DNA of 64,000 bases, taken from assembly GCA_027405735.1 (NCBI GenBank), contig JAPEHQ010000006.1, positions 496,001 to 560,000 on the forward strand, read 5' to 3'. Source of the DNA: Mucor racemosus (taxonomy: Eukaryota; Mucoromycota; Mucoromycetes; Mucorales; Mucoraceae). The notes beneath the pieces were generated by a model, which was given only the letters and a program-made list of their open reading frames with translations, did no database searches and was not told where the DNA came from. Position 1 is the stretch's first letter. Every line of letters starts with the position of its first letter. Position numbers and translations under genes: made by a program. Of the stretch, positions 25,686 through 36,327 are shown in pieces.

Positions 25686-26191
25686 ATGCCTCTTACCCCT
25701 TTAAAGATCAAGACCAACGTAGCCAAGAGGTAAGTGTTTCAAGGGATAGTAGATTTAAAAGCTTTTTAATAACCTTCTTGAAACAGAATCAGCAAGGAAC
25801 ATTTTGGTTACTTGAAAGAAGCTGAGACACAGCAAAAGCGTATCGATAAACTTATCGCAGATGGTGCTGATGAGGCCGATGTTAGAAAGCAGGCAAGTTG
25901 ATATTATTCATAATGCCTTCGAAGGAAGGGGTTTATTTTTTTATTAATTTTAAGGGATATATGAATATAGAAGGAGGTCCTTGGCGAGACAAATCAAATG
26001 ATTCCTGATGTCAAAAAGAGACTTGCCAACGCCTATCAAGATTTACAAAATCAAGTGGTAAACTAAATATTGCATGTTAATTTAACAATAGATACTTAAG
26101 TATTTACATTTAGGAAAACTCTGAAAATGCTGATATTGATGAATTACAAGAAGCACAAACCGTTTTATCCGAAGTCTCTTCAATCCAATAA
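25686..26191 (+). CDS. tubulin-specific chaperone A
   Basis: Cofactor A captures beta-tubulin during tubulin folding. Four exons: 25686-25729, 25787-25892, 25971-26057, 26114-26191; 104 aa, the usual size. The start MPLTPLKIKTNVAKRISKEH and the helical charged body (YLKEAETQQKRIDKLIADGADEADVRKQ, then KEVLGETNQMIPDVKKRL) match the three-helix-bundle family. Intron 2 has a GC donor (CAG|GCAAGT at 25893) with an ordinary AG acceptor; no nearby GT keeps the frame. A poly(A)-type AATAAA overlaps the stop region. It lies 0.4 kb downstream of the ITC1-like gene on the same strand. Confidence 0.93.
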
Positions 26192-26860
26192 AATAAATTA
26201 TTATCCACTCTTTTTTGACATGATTATTTGCATTTTTCTCTTGGACATAATTGATTTCTCGGTCATGATCTATCTAAAAAAATTATATATAATCATAAAA
26301 CTATGCAGTCAATTCCAAATTCAATATGAAAAAACTACATGTTGTGAGTTCTTTTGTTATCGATTTCAATCCTATTAAAATTCTAAAATCATTGAAAAAT
26401 ATTGTAATTACTCAGATCAACTCTCATCGCATTACTAACTCTTTTAAGGAATGTGCATTGAATATTTCAAGGTAGGTAAACCTTTTAGATTAGATAAATT
26501 TAATAGGGCTCTGTTTCATTGCTATTTTCGCATTCTTACAATCAAAAATAATAGTCTAAAATGTATCTCATAAGCTTTATTTTGTTGTATTTGAATTATA
26601 AATAATGGTGAAGCATATGTGTATGTTAATTTACAGGCAAGATAAAACCTTGTGAACTCTGTATATTTGTGCATTTCTATCTAGATACCCACGAACAGTC
26701 TTCAAACTTATATATAAAGTGCATTAACATTTAATTTTTGTTTATATTTTTTTTGCAAAAAATTAATTTTCAAGGTTGCTTGTCTTCAAACCGAAACATG
26801 CCCTCTTTTCTATAGTCAATTCCGAACAAAATCAATTTGTGACATATGGCACTTAGACAC
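26192..26860. other. intergenic
   Basis: No gene seen. An open stretch at 26127-26378 is the shadow of the last TBCA exon reading into AT-rich DNA. Confidence 0.4.
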
Positions 26861-28114
26861 TTCAATTGAGTATGAATTAAATCGCATTATGCTACATATT
26901 TCTAAACATGCATATATATATATATATATATATATCCTGAAAGACTCAAAAACGCGTAAATTTCACTGCTTTTTCCTTGAAAACTGGGTCTCATTTTTCA
27001 TCCCTGCCCTACTTTTTGTTTTCACTAAGTAACACCAAGAAAAAGTTATATGCTAATGTACCTGAGATGTTCAACTTTAATCCAAAAACAAGTATCCAGA
27101 AATATCCTACTTTTTGCAGTTGGTATAACTTTTTTAGTGCTAACGTTTCAGATTTTTACTCGTATTTCACTGCTAAAAACTAAAAACTTTGAGACCTCAT
27201 ATCTCTACGAAAAATTAAGCTATACAAACACTTTTTAATAATAAAACTTACTTGTTTTAACATGCTATATAACATATTTTAGTATAAAAAGATTCTGAGC
27301 AATTTTATTTTTTTTCATTTTTTTTTAAATGTCTGTAGTAGATTTCAACATATTTGTTAAATTGAGCGGCATTTTGTCAACATGCATGGCATTGATCTCG
27401 TTGAGCTCTCTCGGACCCAATTTAGTTTTTTTTAAAATATTGATTTTTCGTGGAGATATCCTCAAAAATATGCACCAAGAGATACCTTTGCTTCTAGCTT
27501 CAATTTTCCCTTGTATACCCTCATCCCAAATTCTGAATTTGAAAAAAAATGACAAAAATCTCGTTTTCTCAACGAAAAATGCACCTAAAAGCTTCAGTAA
27601 TGGCTCGATTGATAGATAGTTTTGTTGTGCATTATCTCTATTATTTATATTTGAAATATGTTTATAAAAAATATTATATATCTTCAAAAAACCTTCAAAA
27701 TTTCAATTGCATTTTGCGCAAAATTTAATGTGAAACATTTGTCTAAGTTTTATTTAGATGGATGTAGAATTCAAAACTGTACAAAAACTATTTAATACGC
27801 TAGGTCAACTTACTTTGTAGTTCATGAGATATTAAACGATTTTGGTTTTTTTCATCATTTCTTGATCGATTTCACAAATCGATTTGGAAACTCAGTCACC
27901 ATAAGTTTTAAGCTGTACAGTGAGCTATTAGTCTGATTATTTCGACGAAAAATGAATGTTTTTTGCAGAAATAAAAAATGCAAAGTAGATTTTAGTTGGA
28001 TCTATCTTTTGAATACAGAAAATGAATACCTCAATAGGTTTGATGCTTAATTTTTACACTCGATTTTAGGACAATCGTTGGACAACAATGTTAGGTTAGT
28101 GCATTTATATTCTG
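26861..28114 (+). repeat. IR2 left arm, 1.25 kb
   Basis: Pairs with 29912-31170 in reverse complement at high but imperfect identity (three differences in one 62-codon stretch; three net indels). It starts near CAATTGAGTATGAATTAAATC, with GCATTATGCTACAT and an (AT)n tract just inside. Homologous to 8.2-9.6 and 37.6-39.0 kb; the left copy continues recognisably to about 28185. Confidence 0.85.
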
Positions 28115-28437
28115 TTATTAACTCTTCTATTTTTGGATAGGTATATCAATGGCCCATAGAGAAAATATACGTCTTCATCTTTGAAATGTTGACAAAAATC
28201 GTTATAGGTTTTTGCCTGATGTATCATTCTTAAACTGGATCATTTCAAATCCAAAAAAGTAAACAATAACAGATTCGGAACCGGAAGTTACTTAATTGAA
28301 TATTAACTATACCATGCTCCTAAAAGCATGGTATAGAAGCATGGTGCAAAAGCATAATACGCCAGTGCGATATTCCAACATGATATACCAACATGACACA
28401 TTACTATTAAATAACATCTAAACTATCTTATCACATC

Positions 28438-29161
28438 TGCAGTAAATGACGATGTTATTTACTAAAATAAAAAAATATAAAAATAAAAGCAGTAGAAATA
28501 CAATTATAATCAGCTAAAGTTTTTACTACAAAAGATTTCTGAAGAGTTAAAATAATTGAAAAGTATGAGGGTATTTATAGTGATTTGGAGAACTTGGGTA
28601 CCATCAGACTTGAATGGATGTATATTTAGTAATCTTCTAGTTTTGAGTACATTGTTATTGATTTGATATTTTAAGGGGTAAATTGTGTAGAGCATTGACC
28701 ATAAGGGATTAATTTCAAGTTTGACAATATCGACCTTTTGGGAAATGGTTGTTTTGTTTATTTTTGTTATATCTATTTTATGCAACCTTGATTTTTAAGG
28801 GGTAGTTTTTATATGCTTGAATCTTATTTATATTGATAGTGCAACTACGATATAGATGAGTAGTTGACTAAATTGATATCTTTGTTTATTATCATTATTG
28901 ATTTGGATAGAATCCTGTTTTGATATATATGTCATTTGTGTAATTGATTGCGCCGTGATCAAGGGTGCTATCATCTACACGACATGTATGGTTCAAAAAG
29001 GGTATTTCATATTTTTAGCATGCGTTTGTTATTGTGTTCAATTGAAGCGTTTGTTTATTATCGTTGTTCACATTTCAAGTGGCATCATATCTTATGAGCG
29101 ACACTTGGAATTTAGGCTGTTTTATTTTTATCAAGCGTTTTTAGTATGTAATTCCACTGCA
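28438..29161 (+). mobile_element. 724-bp element, TGCAGT...ACTGCA, 5-bp target duplication
   Basis: Bounded by TGCAGT and ACTGCA and flanked by ACATC on both sides (28433-28437 and 29162-29166). Very similar throughout to 53371-54098. A hairpin (AGTAAATGAC, loop GAT, GTTATTTACT) lies at its left end. TG...CA ends plus a 5-bp duplication fit a solo LTR; a short-TIR non-autonomous DNA transposon is the alternative. Open frames inside carry no motif I recognise. It sits in the IR2 spacer. Confidence 0.85.
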
Positions 29162-29174
29162 ACATCATTTGTTC

Positions 29175-29262
29175 CCCAAATCAAATAGTATATAAACCCT
29201 ATTAATTTCATTCCAATAAACGACATCTCTTCACTTGATTAAATTTCTAGTTTTTTGTTATA
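29175..29262 (+). repeat. LTR fragment matching 62.32-62.40 kb
   Basis: The stretch containing TATATAAACCCTATTAATTTC and CTTGATTAAATTTCTAG is the reverse complement of 62325-62395 with few changes. TATATAAA followed by CCAATAAA suggests the promoter/polyadenylation part of an LTR. Confidence 0.5.
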
Positions 29263-29287
29263 TCAAAAGATACTAATATAGAAATAC

Positions 29288-29906
29288 TCTGCTAAAAGAT
29301 ACATTTTATTAATTCATTGATGCTTCGTATTTATATGTTTTCTAAATGGTTATATGATTATCAATATTATTAATGAATTGCCGGGTATTGAGGTACTTGA
29401 TATGATTTCGGAACAAATCATATACAATGGAATCTGTGGAATTGGGAATCTGTGATTGTATCATTTGAATAAGATGTAGGATTGCTTATGTTTCATTGCT
29501 ACGGATTGTTCCTGAATGTTCCTGATAGTCGCTGTTAATGCTAATGGTTATGTATGACATTTAGTATGAGTTACTAAATGTCATGCCATGTTGGATTTCA
29601 ATAGTTGTTCCTGGATTTCTACATCTGGGTAAACTTATGATATATCATTTTTATTTAACCTAAACATATTTTGATAAATCATTACCTATTATTTATGTTA
29701 TTATTAAATCTCATTTCAATCCCATATTGAACCTGACATCCAAATGGAATTGAAATGGTATAAATACTTTTAGAATCCAGGACCTGATGGCTCTTGGCTT
29801 CCTTTTTTAACTTAATAATAAAGACCCTACGTTCTCCGTGATATAATCACTTGTAGTCTTTATCTTATTAGTATTGGAAATAATCGTTATCTACATATAA
29901 CACTCA
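29288..29906 (+). mobile_element. LTR-like element, 619 bp, with AATAC duplication
   Basis: Flanked by AATAC at 29283-29287 and 29907-29911. It contains TATAAATA and AATAAAG in LTR order and ends ACTCA; related ends are at about 14185 and 44452. The left end (TCTGCT) is not a canonical TG, so that boundary is uncertain. It appears to have inserted in the IR2 right arm, since sequence like the arm's continuation lies just before 29283. Confidence 0.5.
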
Positions 29907-29911
29907 AATAC

Positions 29912-31091
29912 CAGAATATAAATGCACTAACCTAACATTGTTGTCCAACGATTGTCCTAAAATCGAGTGTAAAAATTAAGCATCAAACCTATTGAGGTAT
30001 TCATTTTCTGTATTCAAAAAATAGATCCAACTGAAATCTACTTTGCATTTTTTATTTCTGCAAAAAACATTCATTTTTCGTCGAAATAATCAGACTAATA
30101 GCTCACTGTACAGCTTAAAACTTATGGTGACTGAGTTTCCAAATCGATTTGTGAAATCGATCAAGAAATGATGAAAAAAACCAAAATCGTTTAATATCTC
30201 ATGAACTACAAAGTAAGTTGACCTAGCGTATTAAATAGTTTTTGTACAGTTTTGAATTCTACATCCATCTAAATAAAACTTAGACAAATGTTTCACATTA
30301 AATTTTGCGCAAAATGCAATTGAAATTTTGAAGGTTTTTTGAAGATATATAATATTTTTTATAAACATATTTCAAATATAAATAATAGAGATAATGCACA
30401 ACAAAACTATCTATCAATCGAGCCATTACTGAAGCTTTTAGGTGCATTTTTTGTTGAGAAAGACGAGATTTGTGTCGATTTTTTTTTTCAAATTCAGAAT
30501 TTGAGATGAGGGTATACAAGGGAAAATTGAAGCTAGAAGCAAAGGTATCTCTTGGTGCATATTTTTGAGGATATCTCCACGAAAAATCAATATTTTAAAA
30601 AAAACTAAATTGGGTCCGAGAGAGCTCAACGAGGTCAATGCCATGCATGTTAAAAAAATGCCGCTCAATTTAACAAATATGTTGAAATCTACTACAGACA
30701 TTTCAAAAAAAATGAAAAAAATAAAATTGCTCAGAATCTTTTTATACTGAAATATGTTATATAGCACGTTAAAACAAGTAAGTTTTATTATTAAAAAGTG
30801 ATAGTGTAGCTTAATTTTTCGTAGAGATATGAAGCCTCAAAGTTTTTAGTTTTTAGCAGTGAAATACGAGTAAAAATCTGAAACGTTAGCACTAAAAAAG
30901 TTATACCAACTGCAAAAAGTAGGATATTTCTGAATACTTGTTTTTGGATTAAAGTTGAACATCTCAGGTACATTAGCATATAATTTTTTCTTGGTGTTAC
31001 TTAGTGAAAACAAAAGTAGGGCAGGGATGAAAATGAGACCCAGTTTTCAAGGAAAAAGCAGTGAAATTTACGCGTTTTTGAGTCTTTCAGG

Positions 31092-31124
<33 letters not shown>

Positions 31125-31170
31125 GCATGTTTAGAAATATGTAGCATAATGCGATTTATTTATACTCAAT
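29912..31170 (-). repeat. IR2 right arm, 1.25 kb
   Basis: Reverse complement partner of 26861-28114. Its encoded 62-codon frame is identical to that of the copy at 37.8 kb and differs at three positions from the left arm, so this arm is closer to the distant copy than to its own partner. Confidence 0.85.
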
Positions 31171-31479
31171 TTAATATGTCTATATATAAAGGCGTATCCT
31201 TAAAATTGGTTAGTACGGTGCCAGTTTTAAACATTGTGATCAATTTTTTTGGAAATTAAGTTTCCTCAAGTTGATGTCTACAAATTTACCCAAAATATTC
31301 ATAATAGGATGTTATTTATTCAAAGAATGCACATGTTAAATTTGTATATCTTCTAACATGGTCAAATCCTTGCAGCGTAACTATTCAAGGAATAAAGTAA
31401 AAATCATGAATCCATTACAGACGTTTAGTGAACGTAATTGTTTAATTGACAATTTTATGTCAACACACCTCACCAAATA
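31171..31479. other. intergenic, no gene seen
   Basis: AT-rich DNA just outside IR2. I see nothing in it. Confidence 0.35.
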
Positions 31480-32090
31480 TACACAATTTGGTGTGCATTT
31501 AGAATTAGTTTAAGTTTTGAGACAAGAAGATCACTTTTCTCATATACGACTCAATCTCGAAGCTTCTACAACTGTTTGTCGCTGACAGGCTCTTGTAACG
31601 AAGAGGAATTATCAGATCAAATTAACGTTCGCCCTTGTAAAGGGTCTAGATCCTGTAAATATGTATAGTATCTCTTGTAAATCCTGCTCGAATTGAAACT
31701 CCCAGCTATTTGCTGCAATATCTCAAGATATATGTAAATTTTGGCCGTATGTTGAGATTTTTGTTTCTTTAAGCCATTCTATTAGAGATTTGTTCTCGAT
31801 ATAATCAAAATTGAGTAGTGGGAATCCAATGTTAAGCAATACAAACTCATTCTTTCATATCGCTTTCGTTATTCATGTTGGACCAGATCAAAACCTCTCT
31901 ACGAATCTTATCAGTCTAGAGTGAACGCATCCTATCTCTGAGTTTGGCAGGATGACTTGACAGATCAATTATTCAGATCAGCCCAAAAATAGGTTCAACA
32001 GCAACTTTCCATGTGCATTACCAACATCTATACTACATCTCAAACAGTCACTGTTATTCTCTTCAACGTCATATAATCGTGGTAATGAAA
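31480..32090 (-). pseudogene. decayed protein-coding gene, unidentified
   Basis: The minus strand carries protein-like segments broken by stops and frameshifts, in order: LSSHPAKLRDRMRSL, stop, TDKIRREVLIWSNMNNESDM, frameshift, EFVLLNIGFPLLNFDYIEN...LIEWLKETKISTYGQNLHIS, stop, DIAANSWEFQFEQDLQEILY...GSRPFTRANVNLI, frameshift, then SSSLQEPVSDKQL. Base composition is less AT-rich than the flanks, as expected of former coding DNA. The segments are collinear, so this is one dead gene. I do not recognise the family. It lies between IR2 and the SR-protein gene. Confidence 0.55.
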
Positions 32091-32239
32091 TGATTCAACT
32101 GGGTAGAATGAGAAAAAGTTTGCTGGCTCTCAATGCGAAAGAAAATGTTAATGTGGTGTTAAAATCTGCAACAATTTTTTTCTTTCTTTCTAATAAATAA
32201 GAAAGAACCAAACCCCTTTCCTTTTTGTTGTTTCCAATA

Positions 32240-33899
32240 ATGTCGTATTTCGGAGACAGAGATCGTGATAGAGGAGCAGACAGAGGAGCAGACAGAGGAG
32301 GAGATAGAGGTGGGGACAGAGGAGGAGACAGAGGAAGACCCAACCCCTGCAGACTTTACGTTGGTACGTGCACTGGTTTTTTTTTTTTTTTTACTAAAAG
32401 AAAAAGTTTTTTATTATATTAATGCTCTTCTATATCTAGGTAAAGTCAGTCGCTATGTACGCGAACAAGAATTAAGAGATCTTTTTGCTAGATTTGGAAG
32501 AATTAGAGATATGGTCCTTAGAGTATGTATTTTTTAATTTATTTATAAAGTGTCAAAATTCATCATTTTATTAAACAATTTTTATATCATAGGATTTCTA
32601 TGCTTTTATTGAATTTGATGTAAGTTTTTGAATATTTAGCATCTATTAAACATGCACTCATTTTTTGTTTTGTATAAATCAGAATGTCAGAGGTATAGAA
32701 AAGAATTACAAAATTTTCACTCTTGAGAAATTTTGAACTAATTTCTATAGGAAACATATTAATTAGATGCCGAAGATGCCTCCAAAGAACTCAATGGTTA
32801 CAAATTGGAAGATGAAAGATTGATTGTTCAAGTTGCCAATCGTGCCCGTGATAGAGGTGATAGAAATGACAGAAACGATAGAAGCGATAGAGGTGATCGT
32901 GATCGTGATAGTCGTCGTGATCGTGGTGGAAATGACCGTGGTGATCGTTTTAGCCGTGATAATCGCGACCGTGATTTCGATAGAGACAGAGGTAGAAGAT
33001 TCGATAATAACAGTAATAACGATGGTGGTGATAGATGTTACAACTGTGGTGAATTTGGTATGTTGTTATTTTGATTATTGTAAAGCTTTTTTTTTTTTAC
33101 TAATTTAATATCAAATTTTAGGTCACATGTAAGTAATTGAATTGAAAGGAAAGCGAGAGACCCTTTTTACTAACAACTATCTTTAAAAAAAAATGCCATA
33201 CAGTGCTAATGAATGGTAAGTTTATATTCTTGTAGTTCTTTTGTTAATTTACATGTCTGATCATCATTTAAAAATTGTTTAGTTCTTTGCCCAAGGGAAG
33301 GTAAAGTATTTTTTTAGGCTTTTTTTTTTTTTTTTTTTTTTTTGGAGATTGCATATATTTAAATGTTAATTTTTCATAGTGGTGAACGTGCTATGAGATT
33401 CCAAAAGGGTTGTTGTTTGTAAGTTCATTTAAATATTTAGAATTTGCATGAAATTTAACTTTTCCTTTTTGTTATATAGTGAATGTGGTCAATCTGGCCA
33501 TAGAGCTCGTGATTGCCCGTAAGTATAACTTGGGCTTTTTTTTATAGGTTTTTGACATGTCTAATTTAAAATTGAAATAGTGAGAAGGCTGAAAATGCCG
33601 GTGGCAATGCTTCCTCCTCCAGAAGACGTAGATCTCGTTCTCCTAGATCTCGTAGTCCTAGACGCTCTCGTAGTCCTCCCAGACGTGGTCGCAGCGATAG
33701 ACGTTCTCGTAGTCCTAGAAGATCACCTAGTCCTCGCCGTTCCGCCAGTCGCTCTCGTTCTCCCAGCCGTCGTCGTAGATCAGACAGCCGTAAAAGATCT
33801 GCTAGCCCAGCACAACGTCGTCGTTCTGTCAGTCCTGCTGAAAGACGTCGTTCAAGAAGCCAAGATTCTACAGGAGATGTCAAAATGGATTCTGTATAA
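32240..33899 (+). CDS. SR splicing factor with RRM, two CCHC zinc knuckles and RS domain (RS2Z-like)
   Basis: Nuclear pre-mRNA splicing factor. Eleven exons: 32240-32363, 32440-32522, 32593-32619, 32693-32702, 32767-33057, 33122-33128, 33204-33215, 33283-33300, 33380-33418, 33480-33518, 33581-33899; 322 aa. An N-terminal DRG-repeat tail (12-bp DNA repeat at 32265-32335) precedes the RRM with RNP2 CRLYVGKV and RNP1-like DFYAFIEFD, then an Arg/Asp-rich linker, knuckle 1 C-YN-C-GEFG-H-IANE-C, knuckle 2 C-FE-C-GQSG-H-RARD-C, and an RS/SP-rich tail. RRM, two knuckles and RS is the order of plant RS2Z proteins; SRSF7 has one knuckle. The 7-, 10-, 12- and 18-nt exons are forced by the conserved zinc ligands and RRM register. 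Confidence 0.88.
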
Positions 33900-34098
33900 A
33901 ATATATTTCACATCCAATATATACACACCGCCAACAAAGATTTCAAACAATGCACACCTTTCAAATACATGCTCAAAACCCAAACAAACAAGTCAGTTAT
34001 CACCGAAAAATGACGTCGAACTATATAATTTTTTTTTTCAAATAAAAAAATAAAGACATTATTAAGCAGAACTGATACACTTCTTATCATAAATAAAA

Positions 34099-34851
34099 AT
34101 GCCCATTGTTTATTCATTCGAGAATGGAGATGCACTTTCGGGTGGTCTCAATAGTTTTGTAGAGAAAGCTTCACGCGATTCTATTGCCAAACATGGCCAT
34201 CTTTCCATTGCCATTTCTGGTGGATCTTTGCCCAAGATCTTATCAAAGGAATTAGCTTATAACAAAAACGTCGAGTTTGATAAGTGGCATATTTTCTGGG
34301 CTGATGAACGTTGTGTTTCTCATGATGATCCTGATTCCAATTATTTGGAAGTAAAGAAATCCCTCCTTGATCATATCCCTCAAATTCCTCAAGAAAACAT
34401 CTATCCCATTAATCAAGCATTTGCCATTGCAAAAGATGCTGAAAACGCGGCTACTGAATATGAACAACAACTCAAGAAGTTTTTCAAGAATGAATTACCT
34501 AGTTTTGATTTGCTCTTGTTGGGAATGGGCCCAGATGGTCATTGTTGCTCCTTGTTCCCTGGCCATCCCTTGTTGAATGAACAAACTCGTTGGGTTGCAC
34601 CTATTACTGACTCTCCCAAGCCTCCACCAGAGCGTATCACATTAACATACCCTGTTGTAAACAACTCTCAAATGGTTGTATTTGTTACTGCTGGTGACGG
34701 TAAGAAGGATATGGTTCAACAAATCATTGAACAACCCGAGAGAGATTTGCCTTGTCAAAGAGTTAAGCCTGTTGGCAAAGTTTATTGGTTCATTGATCAT
34801 GCTGCTGCATCGAAATTAAGAAAAGAATCTTGCTCCGAATACAAATTGTAA
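34099..34851 (+). CDS. 6-phosphogluconolactonase
   Basis: Hydrolyses 6-phosphogluconolactone to 6-phosphogluconate in the oxidative pentose phosphate pathway; cytosolic. A single exon of 250 aa, the usual size of the SOL/PGLS family. Conserved blocks: AISGGSLPKIL (phosphate loop), FWADERCVSHDDPDSNY, FDLLLLGMGPDGHCCSLFPGHPLL (active-site region), and RITLTYPVVNNSQMVVFVTAGDGKK. The start codon at 34099 follows an A-rich leader and gives a family-standard N-terminus. It is one of few intronless genes here. It lies 0.2 kb downstream of the SR-protein gene on the same strand. Confidence 0.96.
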   Translation: MPIVYSFENGDALSGGLNSFVEKASRDSIAKHGHLSIAISGGSLPKILSKELAYNKNVEFDKWHIFWADERCVSHDDPDSNYLEVKKSLLDHIPQIPQENIYPINQAFAIAKDAENAATEYEQQLKKFFKNELPSFDLLLLGMGPDGHCCSLFPGHPLLNEQTRWVAPITDSPKPPPERITLTYPVVNNSQMVVFVTAGDGKKDMVQQIIEQPERDLPCQRVKPVGKVYWFIDHAAASKLRKESCSEYKL

Positions 34852-35522
34852 TAAAAAAGGGGTTTTACCATATAATTTTTGCGGGGGAAAAGTGTGTTTT
34901 GGCATAATGAAGCGAATCAAGGGGATTGGAAGGTATATTTTTACTTCAAAAATGTATATAATAATAGATGCATGCATCAATGGAGGTTTATATTAGAAAT
35001 CTATACGTTGAAGAAAAAAAAGTCTACGTTTTTTAATGAATTCTTTTAATTTATGTACATTTTAATCAATCGAAAAATGCATTGCGTTTAGCGAACACTT
35101 TGTGCGTTTGTAAAATTGACCAGCACATGTGTATAGGTTTCAAGGTATAATGTATCTTTTACACACGTGAATATGTGTATAACTCAAATCTTGATGTACC
35201 AGTAGTTGCCTTGAAGCTGTAAATGGCATACAGTACATATACTTGGCCGTTGAGATTTCCTTTTAAAGAAAGTATTGAGCAGTTCATGCAAAGCTCGCTA
35301 TACTGCCTAAGCATTCAATTCTGCCCCCCTTTTTACTGAAAAATATGACAGATCCGTCTGTCAGTATGATCGTTGTAAATTCAAAAGTCTGGAATTCATA
35401 AACATATAGGGTTAATTACAATTGAAGTACCAATAAAGGGGGTCTTTCTGTTCTCGAAGGGGAATCCAATTGCTCGTCTTTACCCTTATCCTCCCGTATA
35501 GACTTTAATTCCTTTCAAAATG
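34852..35522. other. intergenic, upstream region of the repeat-protein gene
   Basis: No gene. The last 150 bp hold a CCAAT-like box near 35465 and the TATA box at 35523. Confidence 0.4.
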
Positions 35523-35530
35523 TATATAAA
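35523..35530 (+). promoter_or_regulatory. TATA box of the secreted repeat-protein gene
   Basis: TATATAAA, 72-79 bp before the start codon at 35602, with GAATCCAAT about 60 bp further upstream. Together they look like a strong core promoter, as expected for an abundant secreted product. Confidence 0.55.
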
Positions 35531-35601
35531 CCAGATCGATTTGCTTCAAAATTGATTTTTTTATTCACTACTTCTTTATACTTTAGAATATTACAATAAC
35601 A

Positions 35602-36327
35602 ATGGCTCGTCTTGCTCAAATTTGTATTGCTACTCTTGCTTTATTGGTAATTGCTACTTCTGCTGCTCCTTGTCATGGTGGTAACGGTCTTGGTAATCAC
35701 GATGGTGGTGATCACGATATCGGACATCACGGTGATCATGAAGATGCTGAGGATTGGGAAGATGAAAACGACGGTGAATGGGATGATGGTGATGAGTATG
35801 ACAATGGCAACGATGATGAAGACTGGAACGATGGTGGTAACGGTGATGACAATGAAGATTCAGACAATGGTGAAGATAATGGTGGTTGTCGTACTCATGG
35901 TTGCAGTGATAATGGCGATGATGATGACCACAATGGTAACCATAATGGCGGTGATGACTGGTATAACGAAGATGGTAATGGTGATCACAACGGTGGCCAC
36001 AATGGTGGTAATAATGGTGGTAACAATGGTGGTAACAATGGTGGTAACAATGGTGGTAACAATGGTGGTAACAATGATGGTGACAATGGTGGTAACAACG
36101 GTGGCCACAACGGTGGCCACAATGGCGGTAACAATGGTGGTAATGGTAACAATGGTGGTAATGGTAACAATGGTGGTAACGGTGATGATGATGGTTCTCT
36201 CGTTGACGTTGACACTGGACACATTGGTACTGGTGATCTCAACTTCCAAAACGCTCTCAATGGCGTTATTAATCTCGATGACCTCGATGCTCATAACATT
36301 GCCCACGATATCAATGCCCTTAACTAA
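35602..36327 (+). CDS. secreted Asn/Gly/Asp-rich repeat protein
   Basis: 241 aa, single exon. Residues 1-22 (MARLAQICIATLALLVIATSAA) are a clear signal peptide. The mature protein has an acidic His/Asp/Glu/Trp-rich part, a short Cys-containing stretch (GGCRTHGCSDNG), a long NGG tandem block at about residues 130-190 encoded by a 12-bp DNA repeat (AATGGTGGTAAC), and a conserved-looking tail (TGHIGTGDLNFQNALNGVINLDDLDAHN). Codon use is rich in GGT and AAC, unlike the flanking DNA. No transmembrane segment at the C-terminus, so not an obvious GPI protein. The role is unknown; a wall or extracellular matrix protein, possibly metal-binding through His/Asp, is a guess. Confidence 0.8.
   Translation: MARLAQICIATLALLVIATSAAPCHGGNGLGNHDGGDHDIGHHGDHEDAEDWEDENDGEWDDGDEYDNGNDDEDWNDGGNGDDNEDSDNGEDNGGCRTHGCSDNGDDDDHNGNHNGGDDWYNEDGNGDHNGGHNGGNNGGNNGGNNGGNNGGNNGGNNDGDNGGNNGGHNGGHNGGNNGGNGNNGGNGNNGGNGDDDGSLVDVDTGHIGTGDLNFQNALNGVINLDDLDAHNIAHDINALN
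36000..36180 (+). repeat. coding 12-bp minisatellite
   Basis: About 13 imperfect copies of AATGGTGGTAAC encoding NGGN inside the secreted repeat-protein gene. Length variation between strains would be expected. Confidence 0.8.

Noticed and set aside
26900..26940. (AT)n tracts at the IR2 and third-copy ends as origin or centromere signals
   Set aside because: They are part of the repeat module's end and occur at each copy; nothing else supports an origin or centromere.
31560..32190. Plus-strand frame with only five stops in about 210 codons, four of them TGA
   Set aside because: I considered a recoded or mitochondrial insert, but the minus strand has far better protein-like segments and explains the composition.
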